Source: Paludibacteraceae bacterium (lineage in GTDB: Bacteria; Bacteroidota; Bacteroidia; Bacteroidales; Paludibacteraceae). From it: DNA of 32,995 bases. Below, piece after piece: positions 23,901 through 32,913 of the stretch. The DNA lies in assembly GCA_017527495.1 (NCBI GenBank), contig JAFXPY010000037.1, forward strand, positions 1 to 32,995, in the 5' to 3' direction. The stretch's first letter is position 1, and each line of letters begins with the position of its first letter. The notes beneath the pieces are model-generated. The model worked only from the letters and a program-made list of their open reading frames with translations, was not told the origin of the DNA and did no database searches. A program made the position numbers and the translations under genes.

Positions 23901-24524
23901 TCAGAGGGTTTCTAATTTATAGCCTTCAGCAAGCCAGAACTCAATTGCCTGCGGAAGGACAACAAGCATATTGGGAGCAGACTTGATTGAATCATGAAAA
24001 GTTACAATCGAACCGCGACGCGAGTACTTACGAATTGCCTTCATTATTGTGTCGGGTTTTATATTCTTATTGTAGTCGTGCGTCAGCACATCCCATAATA
24101 TGATTTCATATTTTTCACGAAGTGCTTTTTTTTGCGAGTATTTCATTCTTCCGTATGGAGGACGAAACAGATGCGTTTTCAGCAGTTCGTTGGCTTTTTC
24201 CACATTGTCTAAATATTCATCTGTAGGAGTTGCCCAACCCTTGATATGATTGAAAGTATGATTGCCCACCTGATGTCCTCGACTTCGCAAATCAGCAAGC
24301 AAATCAGGATATTTCCGGGCATTGTCGCCCACAATGAAAAATGTGGCTTTAACTCCATATCTATCAAGTATTTCAAGCACTTTTGGTGTAACCTCCGGCA
24401 CACAGCCATCGTCGAAAGTGAGATAAATCACTTTCTCATCTGTCTGACGACGAAAAGTAGCACCTCGGTAGAAGTGTCTAATCCAATTCGGAAACTGATA
24501 TAATATGCGAAGATAGTGAAGCAA
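23901..24524 (-). CDS. Polysaccharide deacetylase (NodB homology domain)
   Basis: The 207-residue protein is almost entirely a NodB domain: TFDDG (metal-binding and base Asp38/Asp39), NHTFNH (His89, His93), FRPPYGR (Arg121), LWDVLTHDY (Asp145) and IVTFHDS (His177). All five motifs of carbohydrate esterase family 4 are present. It should remove acetyl groups from N-acetylglucosamine-type residues in peptidoglycan or an exported glycan. There is no cleavable signal peptide, but a hydrophobic, aromatic N-terminus may tether it. The start is TTG at 24524, preceded at 6 nt by AAGGA. A stop codon lies ten codons upstream and no in-frame ATG lies between. Confidence 0.9.
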   Translation of the reverse strand: MLHYLRILYQFPNWIRHFYRGATFRRQTDEKVIYLTFDDGCVPEVTPKVLEILDRYGVKATFFIVGDNARKYPDLLADLRSRGHQVGNHTFNHIKGWATPTDEYLDNVEKANELLKTHLFRPPYGRMKYSQKKALREKYEIILWDVLTHDYNKNIKPDTIMKAIRKYSRRGSIVTFHDSIKSAPNMLVVLPQAIEFWLAEGYKLETL

Positions 24525-24845
24525 ATTATTTCCTTTTTTGTTATTTACGATTTACTTATTTATTAGTTTATTTATTTTTAGCTAAAGTTTCCCACTATTG
24601 TTCAGTAGCATTTTTATTTAGATTATACCCCGTAAGGGTTCCTTTTAATAGCATTGATATTGATAATCAGCGTTATTTCCCGTTAGGGAATATCTTTTAA
24701 ATTCATTTTTTTGCCATAGAAATTCCCTAACGGGAAATCAATGAGTAAATATAATCCGCTATTCTATTAAAAGAAAATCGCTACGCGATAACATTTAACC
24801 CAATGGAAAACTTTAATTTTTAATATTCGTTTTTAACAGCGAAGC
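24525..24845. other. Gene-free gap with palindrome cassette C
   Basis: These 321 bp separate folK from the deacetylase operon. Apart from cassette C (24584-24816) there is AT-rich sequence. The 13-mer GATTTACTTATTT (24549-24561) and the 12-mer AACAGCGAAGCT (24835-24846) also occur together at 17683-17722 without a cassette between them. No promoter of the usual type was found for the deacetylase operon. Confidence 0.7.
24584..24816. repeat. Palindrome cassette C, same ends but different hairpin sequences
   Basis: The outer ends AAAGTTTCCCAC (24584-24595) and ATGGAAAACTTTAA (24803-24816) are imperfect inverted copies and match the ends of cassette B. Inside are ACCC-CGTAA-GGGT (24627-24639), TTCCC-GTTA-GGGAA (24677-24690), TTCCC-TAAC-GGGAA (24723-24736) and ATCGC-TAC-GCGAT (24777-24789). 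The spacer CTTTTAATAG (24642-24651) returns as its exact reverse complement CTATTAAAAG (24764-24773). The whole element is thus symmetrical around about 24706, with loops GTAA and GTTA on the left, TAAC and TAC on the right. Confidence 0.8.
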
Positions 24846-25283
24846 TCAACAACACGAAGTAATAACCTCTTTGAGCGGTTTGAGGACAAAATCTCTTGTC
24901 TCAATGAGCGGATGAGGTATAGTAAGCCTTTCGGTGTTTATCTGCAAATCATCGTAATAAAGTATGTCAATATCAATTATTCTGTCGTGATACTGTTTGT
25001 TTATCGTTTTCTCCGTTCGTCCCATTCGCCTCTCTATTTCTTGCGTCGCATCAAGCAATTGAAGTGGCTCCAAAAGTGTCTCAATCTTCACGCACATATT
25101 GAGATAGCTATTGGGTGAATCATAGCCCCATGGCTCTGTTTCAATCATGCTTGAACGCCTCATTATCTTGCCAACAGATTGTTCAAGCATACTGCATGCA
25201 CAATTCAGGTTTCGCTCTTTATCGCCTAAATTAGTTCCGAGCGAGAGATAGACGATATGCCTCAGTTCATCACTTCGTCCCAT
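24846..25283 (-). CDS. folK: 2-amino-4-hydroxy-6-hydroxymethyldihydropteridine diphosphokinase
   Basis: The 145 residues contain the HPPK signatures: YLSLGTNLGDKERNL near the start, ETEPWGY, the GRTEK...YHDRIIDIDILYYD block with metal-binding Asp residues, and IPHP near the end. FolK transfers pyrophosphate from ATP to the pterin alcohol in folate synthesis. The ATG at 25283 lies inside the last codons of the cvpA-like gene (22-nt overlap). It is the only ATG that leaves the N-terminal strand intact, so translational coupling is likely. No other folate gene is nearby. Confidence 0.95.
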   Translation of the reverse strand: MGRSDELRHIVYLSLGTNLGDKERNLNCACSMLEQSVGKIMRRSSMIETEPWGYDSPNSYLNMCVKIETLLEPLQLLDATQEIERRMGRTEKTINKQYHDRIIDIDILYYDDLQINTERLTIPHPLIETRDFVLKPLKEVITSCC

Positions 25284-25741
25284 GCCACGCCAAAGAGCGA
25301 CTGAAGAGGTTCGTAAAGCACTGAGGCTTCTTTAGCTTCAGGTTTGATGAGACGGAACTTATCGTCAACCATCTCAACCAAAGCGAATATTGCACCAATC
25401 ACTATTGCCCATTTCACGGCACCAAACAGAGCACCGAAGAAACGGTTTAGTCCGCCTAAAGACGCAGCACGCAACATACGGGTAAGGAATCTACCGAACA
25501 ATCCCAAACCGATTGATATTGTGAGCAAAATAGCAGTATATGCAACGGCTGTTGACACTCGTTCTGACCATGTGAAAGCCTCGCTCAGCCGAGCACCTAA
25601 ATCAGGTGACCATAGCTTTGCCCCGATAATACCGAGTACAAGAGCCACCAAAACTGATAACTCTTGTACTAAGCCGTTCATCAAGCCCCTAATCAACCCG
25701 AAGGCGATAGGAACCAGAATAATTATATCAATAATTGACAT
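25262..25741 (-). CDS. CvpA family membrane protein
   Basis: The 159 residues begin MSIIDIIILVPIAFGLIRGL, followed by NGLVQELSVL, the recognisable CvpA opening. Four hydrophobic segments follow (about 4-24, 28-46, 63-85, 102-124), with a conserved 'GGLNRFFGALFGAVKW' loop before the last. CvpA-family proteins are inner-membrane proteins linked in other bacteria to colicin V export and envelope-stress tolerance. The exact activity is unknown. It starts 23 nt after the lipoprotein gene stop and overlaps folK, so it sits in the middle of a likely four-gene run starting at the receptor. Confidence 0.87.
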   Translation of the reverse strand: MSIIDIIILVPIAFGLIRGLMNGLVQELSVLVALVLGIIGAKLWSPDLGARLSEAFTWSERVSTAVAYTAILLTISIGLGLFGRFLTRMLRAASLGGLNRFFGALFGAVKWAIVIGAIFALVEMVDDKFRLIKPEAKEASVLYEPLQSLFGVAWDEVMN

Positions 25742-25764
25742 ACATCAATGTGTTGTTTTTTTTC

Positions 25765-26847
25765 TTATTCACCCCACTCTTTTGGTTCCCATGGCTGACC
25801 TTGATATGTCAGCTGAAGGTCGTCAAGTGAACGAAGTGAGATAGACCAGTTGGCAGCCTCGTCGTTATTTCTTGTATCTTTTATATTGTCAAAGTAATAG
25901 CCAAGAATACCAACTACGGTACCTGTATATTCTGCACCGGGTAAAACAGTGTAGGCATAATCAGCATATTCGCTTGTTGAGATAGCAATTTTGTTGCCAT
26001 TTGCATCAGCAATCAGACGCCCTTGAGGAAAACCCATGCCTTTTGTTGTAGGAGCAAATACTCCACAATTCGAATCACTACTTGGGTTTCCATTTATGCA
26101 TGCCGTAGCTACACCATAATTCCAATACTCATTTGTGAAATGCACATCTTTTATACATACGAGTCTGCCTTGAAGTTCTTGGAAACCGTCAACTTTACAA
26201 TTTGGATTTCCAACCGAACGTGAGATAACTGCATTGATTTCTGCAATAGTCATTGTGTCAACAACGATAGCTTTTTTGTTAGGCATACCGACAGCTTCAA
26301 CAGCTTGTTGGAAGCGTGGAAAAGGAATACGACCGGGTGCCCAACCCATTTTTTCTTCTGGTTTGTTAGCGTATGTATTGTTGTTGTATGAAGCAATGCA
26401 GAGCTGCGGTTGCTCAGCATATCTGCCTACTGCCAAACCATTGCAACGAATATTAATGACTTGTCCTAACGGATAGACGCCACCTATACTACCTGCATCG
26501 ACACTTATACGCAAGGCATATTTTGGATCATTGATGTCTTGAATTACCATTGTCTTGTAGAGGTTGCCGGCAGCATCGTCTGAGATAACACGACCGGTGA
26601 TAACTATGTCTTCACCTGCTGCCGGAATACTGTCAATAGAAAACACATAACGGACATTATCTCTTGTTGCTCGGTCGCGAACAGGGGAATAATCGCCTGA
26701 CTCACTCATGTAAGTCTCCAAAAATTGTTTGATGCTGTGCGTTGTCTGCATCTTAGCATCTTTTGCCTCGCGTGGTGCAATAGGTTCCTGCTTGCAAGAC
26801 CATGCAACAAGCGCAACAGCTATAATCAATAATATATTCTTTTTCAT
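25765..26847 (-). CDS. Lipoprotein with DUF5689-like OB-type domain, receptor partner
   Basis: The 360-residue protein has a lipoprotein signal with Cys18 (VAWSC). A short helical region (SIKQFLETYM) leads into a beta-barrel-like region (about 70-160: VFSIDSIPAAGEDIVITGRV.SDDAAGN.YKTMVIQD...LRISVDAG...YPLGQVINIRCNGLAVGRY), which matches the pattern of DUF5689 domains. The second half is beta-rich with a few Cys. It begins 21 nt after the TonB-dependent receptor stop. It takes the position a SusD-type lipoprotein often has but shows no SusD helical repeats. Surface display and ligand capture for the receptor are inferred. Confidence 0.75.
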   Translation of the reverse strand: MKKNILLIIAVALVAWSCKQEPIAPREAKDAKMQTTHSIKQFLETYMSESGDYSPVRDRATRDNVRYVFSIDSIPAAGEDIVITGRVISDDAAGNLYKTMVIQDINDPKYALRISVDAGSIGGVYPLGQVINIRCNGLAVGRYAEQPQLCIASYNNNTYANKPEEKMGWAPGRIPFPRFQQAVEAVGMPNKKAIVVDTMTIAEINAVISRSVGNPNCKVDGFQELQGRLVCIKDVHFTNEYWNYGVATACINGNPSSDSNCGVFAPTTKGMGFPQGRLIADANGNKIAISTSEYADYAYTVLPGAEYTGTVVGILGYYFDNIKDTRNNDEAANWSISLRSLDDLQLTYQGQPWEPKEWGE

Positions 26848-26868
26848 AACTTTACTTTGTTTTAACGA

Positions 26869-29800
26869 TTAGAATTTATATGTTACACTCAGGAAGAAGT
26901 TTGCACCCCATGCATAGTAGTATTTTGAAGGGAACTTCCATGCATTTGTTGTGATGTGTGAAACAGTAGGTGTTGTGCCTTGCTCTGTTGCACGTGGCAG
27001 ACGAGCTTGTTGGTAACCACCTGTCTTCATGTGAGTGTTGTTGGTCAAGTTAGAAACAGAAAGGTTGATAGAGAGAGATTGGCGTTTAGGCAAATAAATC
27101 AATTTACCTACTGATGCATCAATCATAAAGCGATTGTACCACATCGGGTCAACAAGTGATTCTTGTTGTGCCAAGAGGTTATGCGGATATTTTACTTTCG
27201 GATGACCATTAGCATCAAGTTCTTGAACGAATCGAGTCATTTCCTGGCCATTCTCATCCAATTTAGCAACTCCATTTTCCATAACTTTCTCGTAACTGTC
27301 GTAGGTCTCATACTTTCCATTAACTTTTGTTCCGTCAGCACGAGTGCCTGTGAACAAACCTTGCATACGGCGTGAAGGAGCATAATCAAGATAGTTCCAA
27401 TCGAAATAGCTGATTGTGATATCAGCAAACCACATCTTGGGGTGGAAGAATGAGAGTTTCAAACTTGTTGCAAGTTGCGGACCTGTGGCAACACGCAGAC
27501 CCTTAATCAACACAGAGTCTTTCAACTCATAGATAGGAGTTGAAACCATATTACCTGTTTCTTTTCCACTTGCATCAAGTGTGCTTCTATAGTCTTCGCC
27601 CAATGCCATACCACTTTCTGCTGATGATACTGAATAGGCATTTGAGATATAGCGATTGTCAGATATTGTGATAGCCGGTGTGAGAGTGAAGTACAAACCG
27701 AGCTTTATTGCAGCAGCAGCTTCAATACCTTGGTGCAAGCGGTTGATACCTGTAACGGCTTGGTTGACGAATGTACGAGCCTCATCATCATAGTAGCCAT
27801 TCAATTCGGCACCATTCATCATCCATGCTTGGAAGGCTGTTACACGACCACGAACGATTGGGAAGTTGAATTCATAGGTCAAATCGTAAGCCAAGTTCTT
27901 TTGTGAAGCAGCATAATAGTCTTTCAAGTTCTTTGCATTGTCGTGTGTCTCAATGACAGAGATAGCACGGTCGTGAACGCGTTGCGACATATAAGCATCG
28001 CGAGCATAAGGAGCACGAGTCTCAGCAAGAGCATTGAATTTCAAACGGTTGCGTCCGTTGATACTATAATGAACACCTATTTTTGCACTTGGGTCGATAA
28101 ATGAGTGCAATTTGCCTACACCTTTCGAACGATAGAGGCGAGCATAATATTGATCAACATTATCAAATGTTCCTTCATGAGTCTTCAGGAAGTCTTGAGC
28201 TGCAAGTTGTGCCAAATATGAGGCACGGCCGTTGTTCATCAAGCCTTCACGTTGGAAGCTGCTGTAAGTCAGTTTCACAGCATAGTAGAAATTCACTTTG
28301 CTCCATTTCCATTCGTTCTGGAAGAAAGCACTTTCTTTCGACATGTTGATATGATAGTTGTAACCAAACACATCACCTTTCTTTATGACGCGGTCCGGGT
28401 TGTCGATATCGTTTTGACGAACATGCTCAATCTGTGATTGTGTCATACCGATATTTTCTGCCAAGTCTTTTGTGTCACGATCAGCAAACGGGTCGTAGTC
28501 AATCCATTGATTAGCGCCTAACAGGTCGTCCATAGTCTTATAGTGTAAACCTTGGCTATATTTTGCATCTGCACCAACAGTGAGTTTGAATTTTTCGTTT
28601 ATTTGATTGGTGTAGAGTATGTGAGCCATAGCTTCTTGCAAATCGTTATGACGACGCTCAACAACATATTTTGCCACACCGTCAGGGTTGTTGGCATTGT
28701 TGGCGTAGTTGGCTTGATAGAGAGCGTCCCAATTGATTTGTGTTGTTGTGTTGTCGCGACTTTGCCAGAGTGATACAAGATCGTTGTAGTTCTTTTTGTC
28801 AACAGACGGACCTAAGAGGGAGCCGTCAAGGCCTGTCCACATTTTACCAAGAGGTACATCATTTACACCTCTCATAATCATAGAACCGCTATTTACTGTT
28901 CCGTCAATACCCATCAGCTGACCATCAAGCAAGAAAGAAGGCAGGTTGCGATAGTAGTCAGGACGCGGGTCGGTAGCGTCGAAGAATGAAATAGCTGAGT
29001 TGCTATACAGACTGTAGTGGTAACCTACGGCAACATTGAGTCTTTGATTTTCGTTGATTTTCCACTCGTAAGCGACGAGAGCTGTCGGGTCAAATGATTT
29101 TACTACACGGCTGTTACGAGGTTTGCCGTTTTGATAGCCCCAATAAGGGTTGTAGTTGATTGAACCGGTCAGGTAGTAAACTTCTTGAGTTACAGCAGCA
29201 TTTTGTCCGCGTTGAGTAGGCGAGCCAAAAGTGGTGATTTGTATGCTGTGATTTTGGTTACTACCAAAGCGTTTCTCAGCAGAGAAGAAATAGCCGAGAG
29301 AGTTGTAGTCGATACCTTCACCGATAATTCCTTTGATGTCGAACATTGGGCTGTAACGATAAGCCAAACTACCGACGAAAGCCCAACCATTGTCGAGCAG
29401 ACCTGACGCATAGGTAGCATTGACACGCATTTTGTAGTTGCGGTTTGTACCGGCAAGACCTATTTTCCAACCTTGTGCGTACGATGTTGCACGCATGTCG
29501 ATATTAGTTTGCTGGCCTATACCACCAAAGGCAAATGAGTTGGCTTCAATACCTTGATAGACATCTTTGTTGCGACTTGCGTCATTCAAACCGCCGAGCA
29601 TAGAATAGTTGAAGTTACCACGCTCTTGGCTATTGAAATTCAAGCCATTGATATAGGTGTCTTCATAGATATTTTCATAACCGCGTTGGCGGAAACGAAC
29701 CGAGCTCCAAGCATAATTGATTGTTGAGTTGTAAACATCAGACTGAGCATTTGTGCTTGACGATGTGTTTTGTCCTTTTCCCTCATCGTCTTCAATGTCT

Positions 29801-30156
29801 GCTTCAGAAAGTTGGAGAATTGCATCCGACTGCATTTCTGCTTGAAGGTCTTCTTGAATCGTGATGTCTCCAAGGTCGTTGACAACACCTTCTTGAAGAG
29901 TTAATACTGACAAACGAGGCATAAAGCCTTCGCCTGTAACCAAGAGTTCTTCTGGACCTGCAACGATGTACTGGAGCAAGAACTCACCACGCTCATTTGT
30001 CGTAGTTGAAACATTCTGATCACCTAAGGTAATCGTCACTCCCGGCAACGGCTGATCGGTTGTTTCCGACTTTACTACACCGCGCAAAGAAGTCTGTTGA
30101 GCCCACGACAAGGTCGCAAGCATACACAAAAATAACGCAGATAAAATTTTACGCAT
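26869..30156 (-). CDS. TonB-dependent outer-membrane receptor with carboxypeptidase-like N-terminal domain
   Basis: The 1095 residues have a signal peptide (1-19), a CarboxypepD_reg-like beta-sandwich (about 22-100: LRGVVKSETTDQPLPGVTI, then NERGEF), and a plug region (about 110-250, including SSVRFRQRGYENIYEDTYI). A long beta-barrel of alternating aromatic strands follows and ends with Phe (FFLSVTYKF), as required for Bam-mediated insertion. It imports an unknown ligand using TonB energy. The acidic stretch before the plug (EADIEDDEGKGQN) is notable. It lacks a SusD neighbour, so I do not call it SusC. A perfect promoter lies at 30205-30235. Confidence 0.92.
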   Translation of the reverse strand: MRKILSALFLCMLATLSWAQQTSLRGVVKSETTDQPLPGVTITLGDQNVSTTTNERGEFLLQYIVAGPEELLVTGEGFMPRLSVLTLQEGVVNDLGDITIQEDLQAEMQSDAILQLSEADIEDDEGKGQNTSSSTNAQSDVYNSTINYAWSSVRFRQRGYENIYEDTYINGLNFNSQERGNFNYSMLGGLNDASRNKDVYQGIEANSFAFGGIGQQTNIDMRATSYAQGWKIGLAGTNRNYKMRVNATYASGLLDNGWAFVGSLAYRYSPMFDIKGIIGEGIDYNSLGYFFSAEKRFGSNQNHSIQITTFGSPTQRGQNAAVTQEVYYLTGSINYNPYWGYQNGKPRNSRVVKSFDPTALVAYEWKINENQRLNVAVGYHYSLYSNSAISFFDATDPRPDYYRNLPSFLLDGQLMGIDGTVNSGSMIMRGVNDVPLGKMWTGLDGSLLGPSVDKKNYNDLVSLWQSRDNTTTQINWDALYQANYANNANNPDGVAKYVVERRHNDLQEAMAHILYTNQINEKFKLTVGADAKYSQGLHYKTMDDLLGANQWIDYDPFADRDTKDLAENIGMTQSQIEHVRQNDIDNPDRVIKKGDVFGYNYHINMSKESAFFQNEWKWSKVNFYYAVKLTYSSFQREGLMNNGRASYLAQLAAQDFLKTHEGTFDNVDQYYARLYRSKGVGKLHSFIDPSAKIGVHYSINGRNRLKFNALAETRAPYARDAYMSQRVHDRAISVIETHDNAKNLKDYYAASQKNLAYDLTYEFNFPIVRGRVTAFQAWMMNGAELNGYYDDEARTFVNQAVTGINRLHQGIEAAAAIKLGLYFTLTPAITISDNRYISNAYSVSSAESGMALGEDYRSTLDASGKETGNMVSTPIYELKDSVLIKGLRVATGPQLATSLKLSFFHPKMWFADITISYFDWNYLDYAPSRRMQGLFTGTRADGTKVNGKYETYDSYEKVMENGVAKLDENGQEMTRFVQELDANGHPKVKYPHNLLAQQESLVDPMWYNRFMIDASVGKLIYLPKRQSLSINLSVSNLTNNTHMKTGGYQQARLPRATEQGTTPTVSHITTNAWKFPSKYYYAWGANFFLSVTYKF

Positions 30157-30204
30157 AATTATAGATTAATGAAATAATGTTTTTCGATACATGGTATTGT
30201 GCCG

Positions 30205-30235
30205 CAAAGTTACTATTTTATTTTTAGATAGCAAA
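30205..30235 (-). promoter_or_regulatory. Promoter of the TonB-dependent receptor operon
   Basis: On the minus strand TTTG (30235-30232), exactly 19 nt, and TAACTTTG (30212-30205) match the consensus perfectly. The start near 30198 gives a leader of about 42 nt. No repressor-type dyad was noticed around it. Confidence 0.8.
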
Positions 30236-30349
30236 ATTTTTATTAATTTTAGTTAAAAATTATTGCTTTATCCGTAAAATATCGTCTTTTTCAAAACAGA
30301 CCATTGACTGTGCCATGACAAAATATAGATTCAACCTGCTCGATGGGTT

Positions 30350-31243
30350 CTACAACTCAAAATCTTTTTTCAATCGTTTGGCAAATTTATCGGCGCCAAT
30401 ATAATTCAGATGAGAGGCATTATAATAAAGCGAATCGGCTCTAAAATCTTTGTCGCGCAGATAGTCGTGATATTCAATCGGATAATTCTTGCTTGCATCG
30501 CTGATTATTTTGTGCAACACACTCACCCCGTATGGTCCTACATTTGCCAAATAGGGATTAGAGCATGGCGGCGTAACGACAATGAATCTGACTCCATACT
30601 GAGAACACAATTCTGCAATAGTCGCCATATAATTTGTATATTCTGCCACTTGCTCTTTTGCGTCAGGATGGTCTATTTCACTCTGTTCGACATTGTGCAT
30701 TAGGCTCCAGTCAGGCAGTTGTCCTTGCAATTTTGTATAGCCCAAACTATCTTGTTGCTCGTAATACATATCTCTATGAATTCCGCCATGATAAGTTAGA
30801 AACCAATAGAGATATTTCTCCGGCGTGCGGTCGTACCAAACACCAAAATACTTTTCGTGAACAAGGTGAACATTGATATTTGGATTTTCCGGGTAATGCG
30901 GCGATTCCCAAAATGGCATTTTGTAACCCATAGGAAATAAGACGACACTGAGATTAGGCATTTGAGGAATATATTTTTTCAGTAGTTCACAATCATAATA
31001 TATCGGACGCGAACTAAGGGCAAAATCATATACACTATCGCCTAAAAGATGAGGATTCAGACTATTTTCGAAATAACTATTGCCCATCAGCAATATAGAT
31101 ATATCATTTTTATGAGCCTCAAGATAATCATGTTTGCGGTTGTATTCTTTATTCACCTTGGGCAACACAAAACATTCTGCCGCCATCAGCAGACAAACAA
31201 AAGCAACAACGCCAAAAAATATGTCTTGAACAAAACGTTTCAT
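30350..31243 (-). CDS. SGNH-like O-acetylation partner protein
   Basis: The 297 residues have an N-terminal signal anchor (about 5-25), then an SGNH-hydrolase-like domain: block I as MGNSYFENS (Ser56), a central 'VVLFPMGY' strand and a C-terminal NASHLNYIGADKF (His278) with nearby Asp. Proteins of this type (AlgJ/AlgX- or DltD-like) act in the periplasm with an MBOAT acyltransferase to transfer acyl groups to polysaccharides. It starts one base after the MBOAT gene stop, which strongly supports that pairing. The Tyr following Ser56 departs from the usual GNSH/GDS forms. The acceptor glycan is unknown. Confidence 0.78.
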   Translation of the reverse strand: MKRFVQDIFFGVVAFVCLLMAAECFVLPKVNKEYNRKHDYLEAHKNDISILLMGNSYFENSLNPHLLGDSVYDFALSSRPIYYDCELLKKYIPQMPNLSVVLFPMGYKMPFWESPHYPENPNINVHLVHEKYFGVWYDRTPEKYLYWFLTYHGGIHRDMYYEQQDSLGYTKLQGQLPDWSLMHNVEQSEIDHPDAKEQVAEYTNYMATIAELCSQYGVRFIVVTPPCSNPYLANVGPYGVSVLHKIISDASKNYPIEYHDYLRDKDFRADSLYYNASHLNYIGADKFAKRLKKDFEL

Positions 31244-31244
31244 T

Positions 31245-32756
31245 TCAGAACTGAAAATAAATAAATTCTGCCGTCTTACCTCTAAAAATCAGAACCAGCA
31301 CAAGAGCCAAAGCATAAATGGTTATCCGCACCCACCGATTTGGCAATATCTGCGCAATATTCTGCAACGCATATTGTTTGTTTCGTCCTAACCACTCTGC
31401 CACAAACATAATCACAACAGGCACAAATAGGCGCAAACAATAGTATTTATCTATAGGTATGCGAAACACAAATAGCGACTCGCTAAACAGCGTTTGCACA
31501 AACACCCCGGCAGTGTGAATGTCAGGGCTACGGAATATAATCCACCCAAAGACTATTAATCCAAAAGTAAGTGCCATTTGTCCCAACTCTTTCCATGTCG
31601 GCAAAAAGCGCAATTGTCCGTTGTCAGACTGCGTTGCCACCAAATTTGTGTATTTTCGGTTTTTTCCCATCAATATCAATGGTATAAACAAAAGTGCATG
31701 GTATAATCCCCAGAGCAAAAAAGTCCAATTGGCGCCATGCCACAAACCGCTCAAAAGAAAAATCACCAATGTATTGCGTAGGATAATCAGTTTTTTATGC
31801 AGTTCAGGTCTTTTTGATTGCGGTGAGACTTCCGGTCTGCTGCCGCCAAGAGGAATATAGACATAATCGCGAAACCAGGTGGTCAGCGAGATATGCCAAC
31901 GGCGCCAAAACTCAGCCACATCGCGTGAGAAATACGGAGTTGCGAAATTTTGTTTCAAGCTGATTCCAAACAATTTTGCCGTACCTATGGCAATGTCGGA
32001 ATAACCTGAGAAATCACAATATATCTGCAGTGCGAAAAGTACGGCAGCCCATAAGACCAAACTGCCGGTATAAGCCTGCGGCGCAGCCCACACTGAATCG
32101 ACGAAAACAGCACAGTTATCGGCTATAACTATTTTTTTGAATAGTCCCCACAAGATTTGCCACATACCATCTGTTGCCACCTTGTAGTCGAAGACACGCT
32201 TGCGAGTGAATTGAGGCAACAGATTGGTTGAACGCTCAATAGGTCCTGCAACGAGTTGAGGAAAGAAGCTTATATAGGCAAAAAAGGCAACGATATCATG
32301 AGTTGGCTCTATCTTATGCTTATAAACATCGATAGAATACGACAAAGCCTGAAAGGTATAGAACGAAATGCCAACCGGCAACAACACACCAATCACCATT
32401 CCGTCTGCAGACAAACCAAATAAACGGCAAAATTCCGAGACAAAGAAATTATAGTACTTGAACAAAGCCAAAATGCCAAGATTGAGCGCCACATTACACC
32501 ACAACCACAGACGAGAATGATGCACAGAACGACGAATCAGCAAGCCACTAAACCACGAGGTTAGAGAAGTGAAAACAATCAAAAGCAAGAAACGCCAGTC
32601 CCACCAGCCATAGAAAACATAACTTGCAGCAACAACAAAGACATTTTGCAGTTGAAGCTGTAGAAACGACTTTTTGAGCAAATAATCAAAAACAAACCAA
32701 TAGAGCAAAAACACTATTGGCAGAAAAATCATATACTCAAAGCTATTGAAAAGCAT
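31245..32756 (-). CDS. MBOAT family membrane-bound O-acyltransferase (AlgI/DltB-like)
   Basis: The 503-residue multi-span protein opens with MLFNSFEYMIFLPIVFLLYW, typical of the AlgI-like MBOAT group. It carries GISFYTFQALSYSIDVY, FFPQLVAGPIER, the FWRRWHISLTTWFRDYVYIP block and SGLWHGANWTF with the catalytic His340. It moves an acyl group (usually acetyl) across the inner membrane for attachment to an exported polysaccharide. The downstream SGNH-like gene, one base away, is the expected acceptor-side partner. It has its own promoter at 32782-32812. Confidence 0.95.
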   Translation of the reverse strand: MLFNSFEYMIFLPIVFLLYWFVFDYLLKKSFLQLQLQNVFVVAASYVFYGWWDWRFLLLIVFTSLTSWFSGLLIRRSVHHSRLWLWCNVALNLGILALFKYYNFFVSEFCRLFGLSADGMVIGVLLPVGISFYTFQALSYSIDVYKHKIEPTHDIVAFFAYISFFPQLVAGPIERSTNLLPQFTRKRVFDYKVATDGMWQILWGLFKKIVIADNCAVFVDSVWAAPQAYTGSLVLWAAVLFALQIYCDFSGYSDIAIGTAKLFGISLKQNFATPYFSRDVAEFWRRWHISLTTWFRDYVYIPLGGSRPEVSPQSKRPELHKKLIILRNTLVIFLLSGLWHGANWTFLLWGLYHALLFIPLILMGKNRKYTNLVATQSDNGQLRFLPTWKELGQMALTFGLIVFGWIIFRSPDIHTAGVFVQTLFSESLFVFRIPIDKYYCLRLFVPVVIMFVAEWLGRNKQYALQNIAQILPNRWVRITIYALALVLVLIFRGKTAEFIYFQF

Positions 32757-32781
32757 AAAAGGCGTTTAACAAAACAATGCA

Positions 32782-32812
32782 CAAAATTACAAATATTAAC
32801 CGAAATAACAAA
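32782..32812 (-). promoter_or_regulatory. Promoter of the MBOAT-SGNH operon
   Basis: On the minus strand TTTG (32812-32809), exactly 19 nt, and TAATTTTG (32789-32782) match the consensus in full. The transcript would start near 32775, about 20 nt before the ATG at 32756. Confidence 0.8.
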
Positions 32813-32913
32813 ATCAATCTTATCTCTCACTTCTTACTTCTCACTTCTTTATAAATAACGTGAGTTCGATATAAGAAAAAGTTCGTATTTTATTGAAAAT
32901 AAGTGCTTTAATA

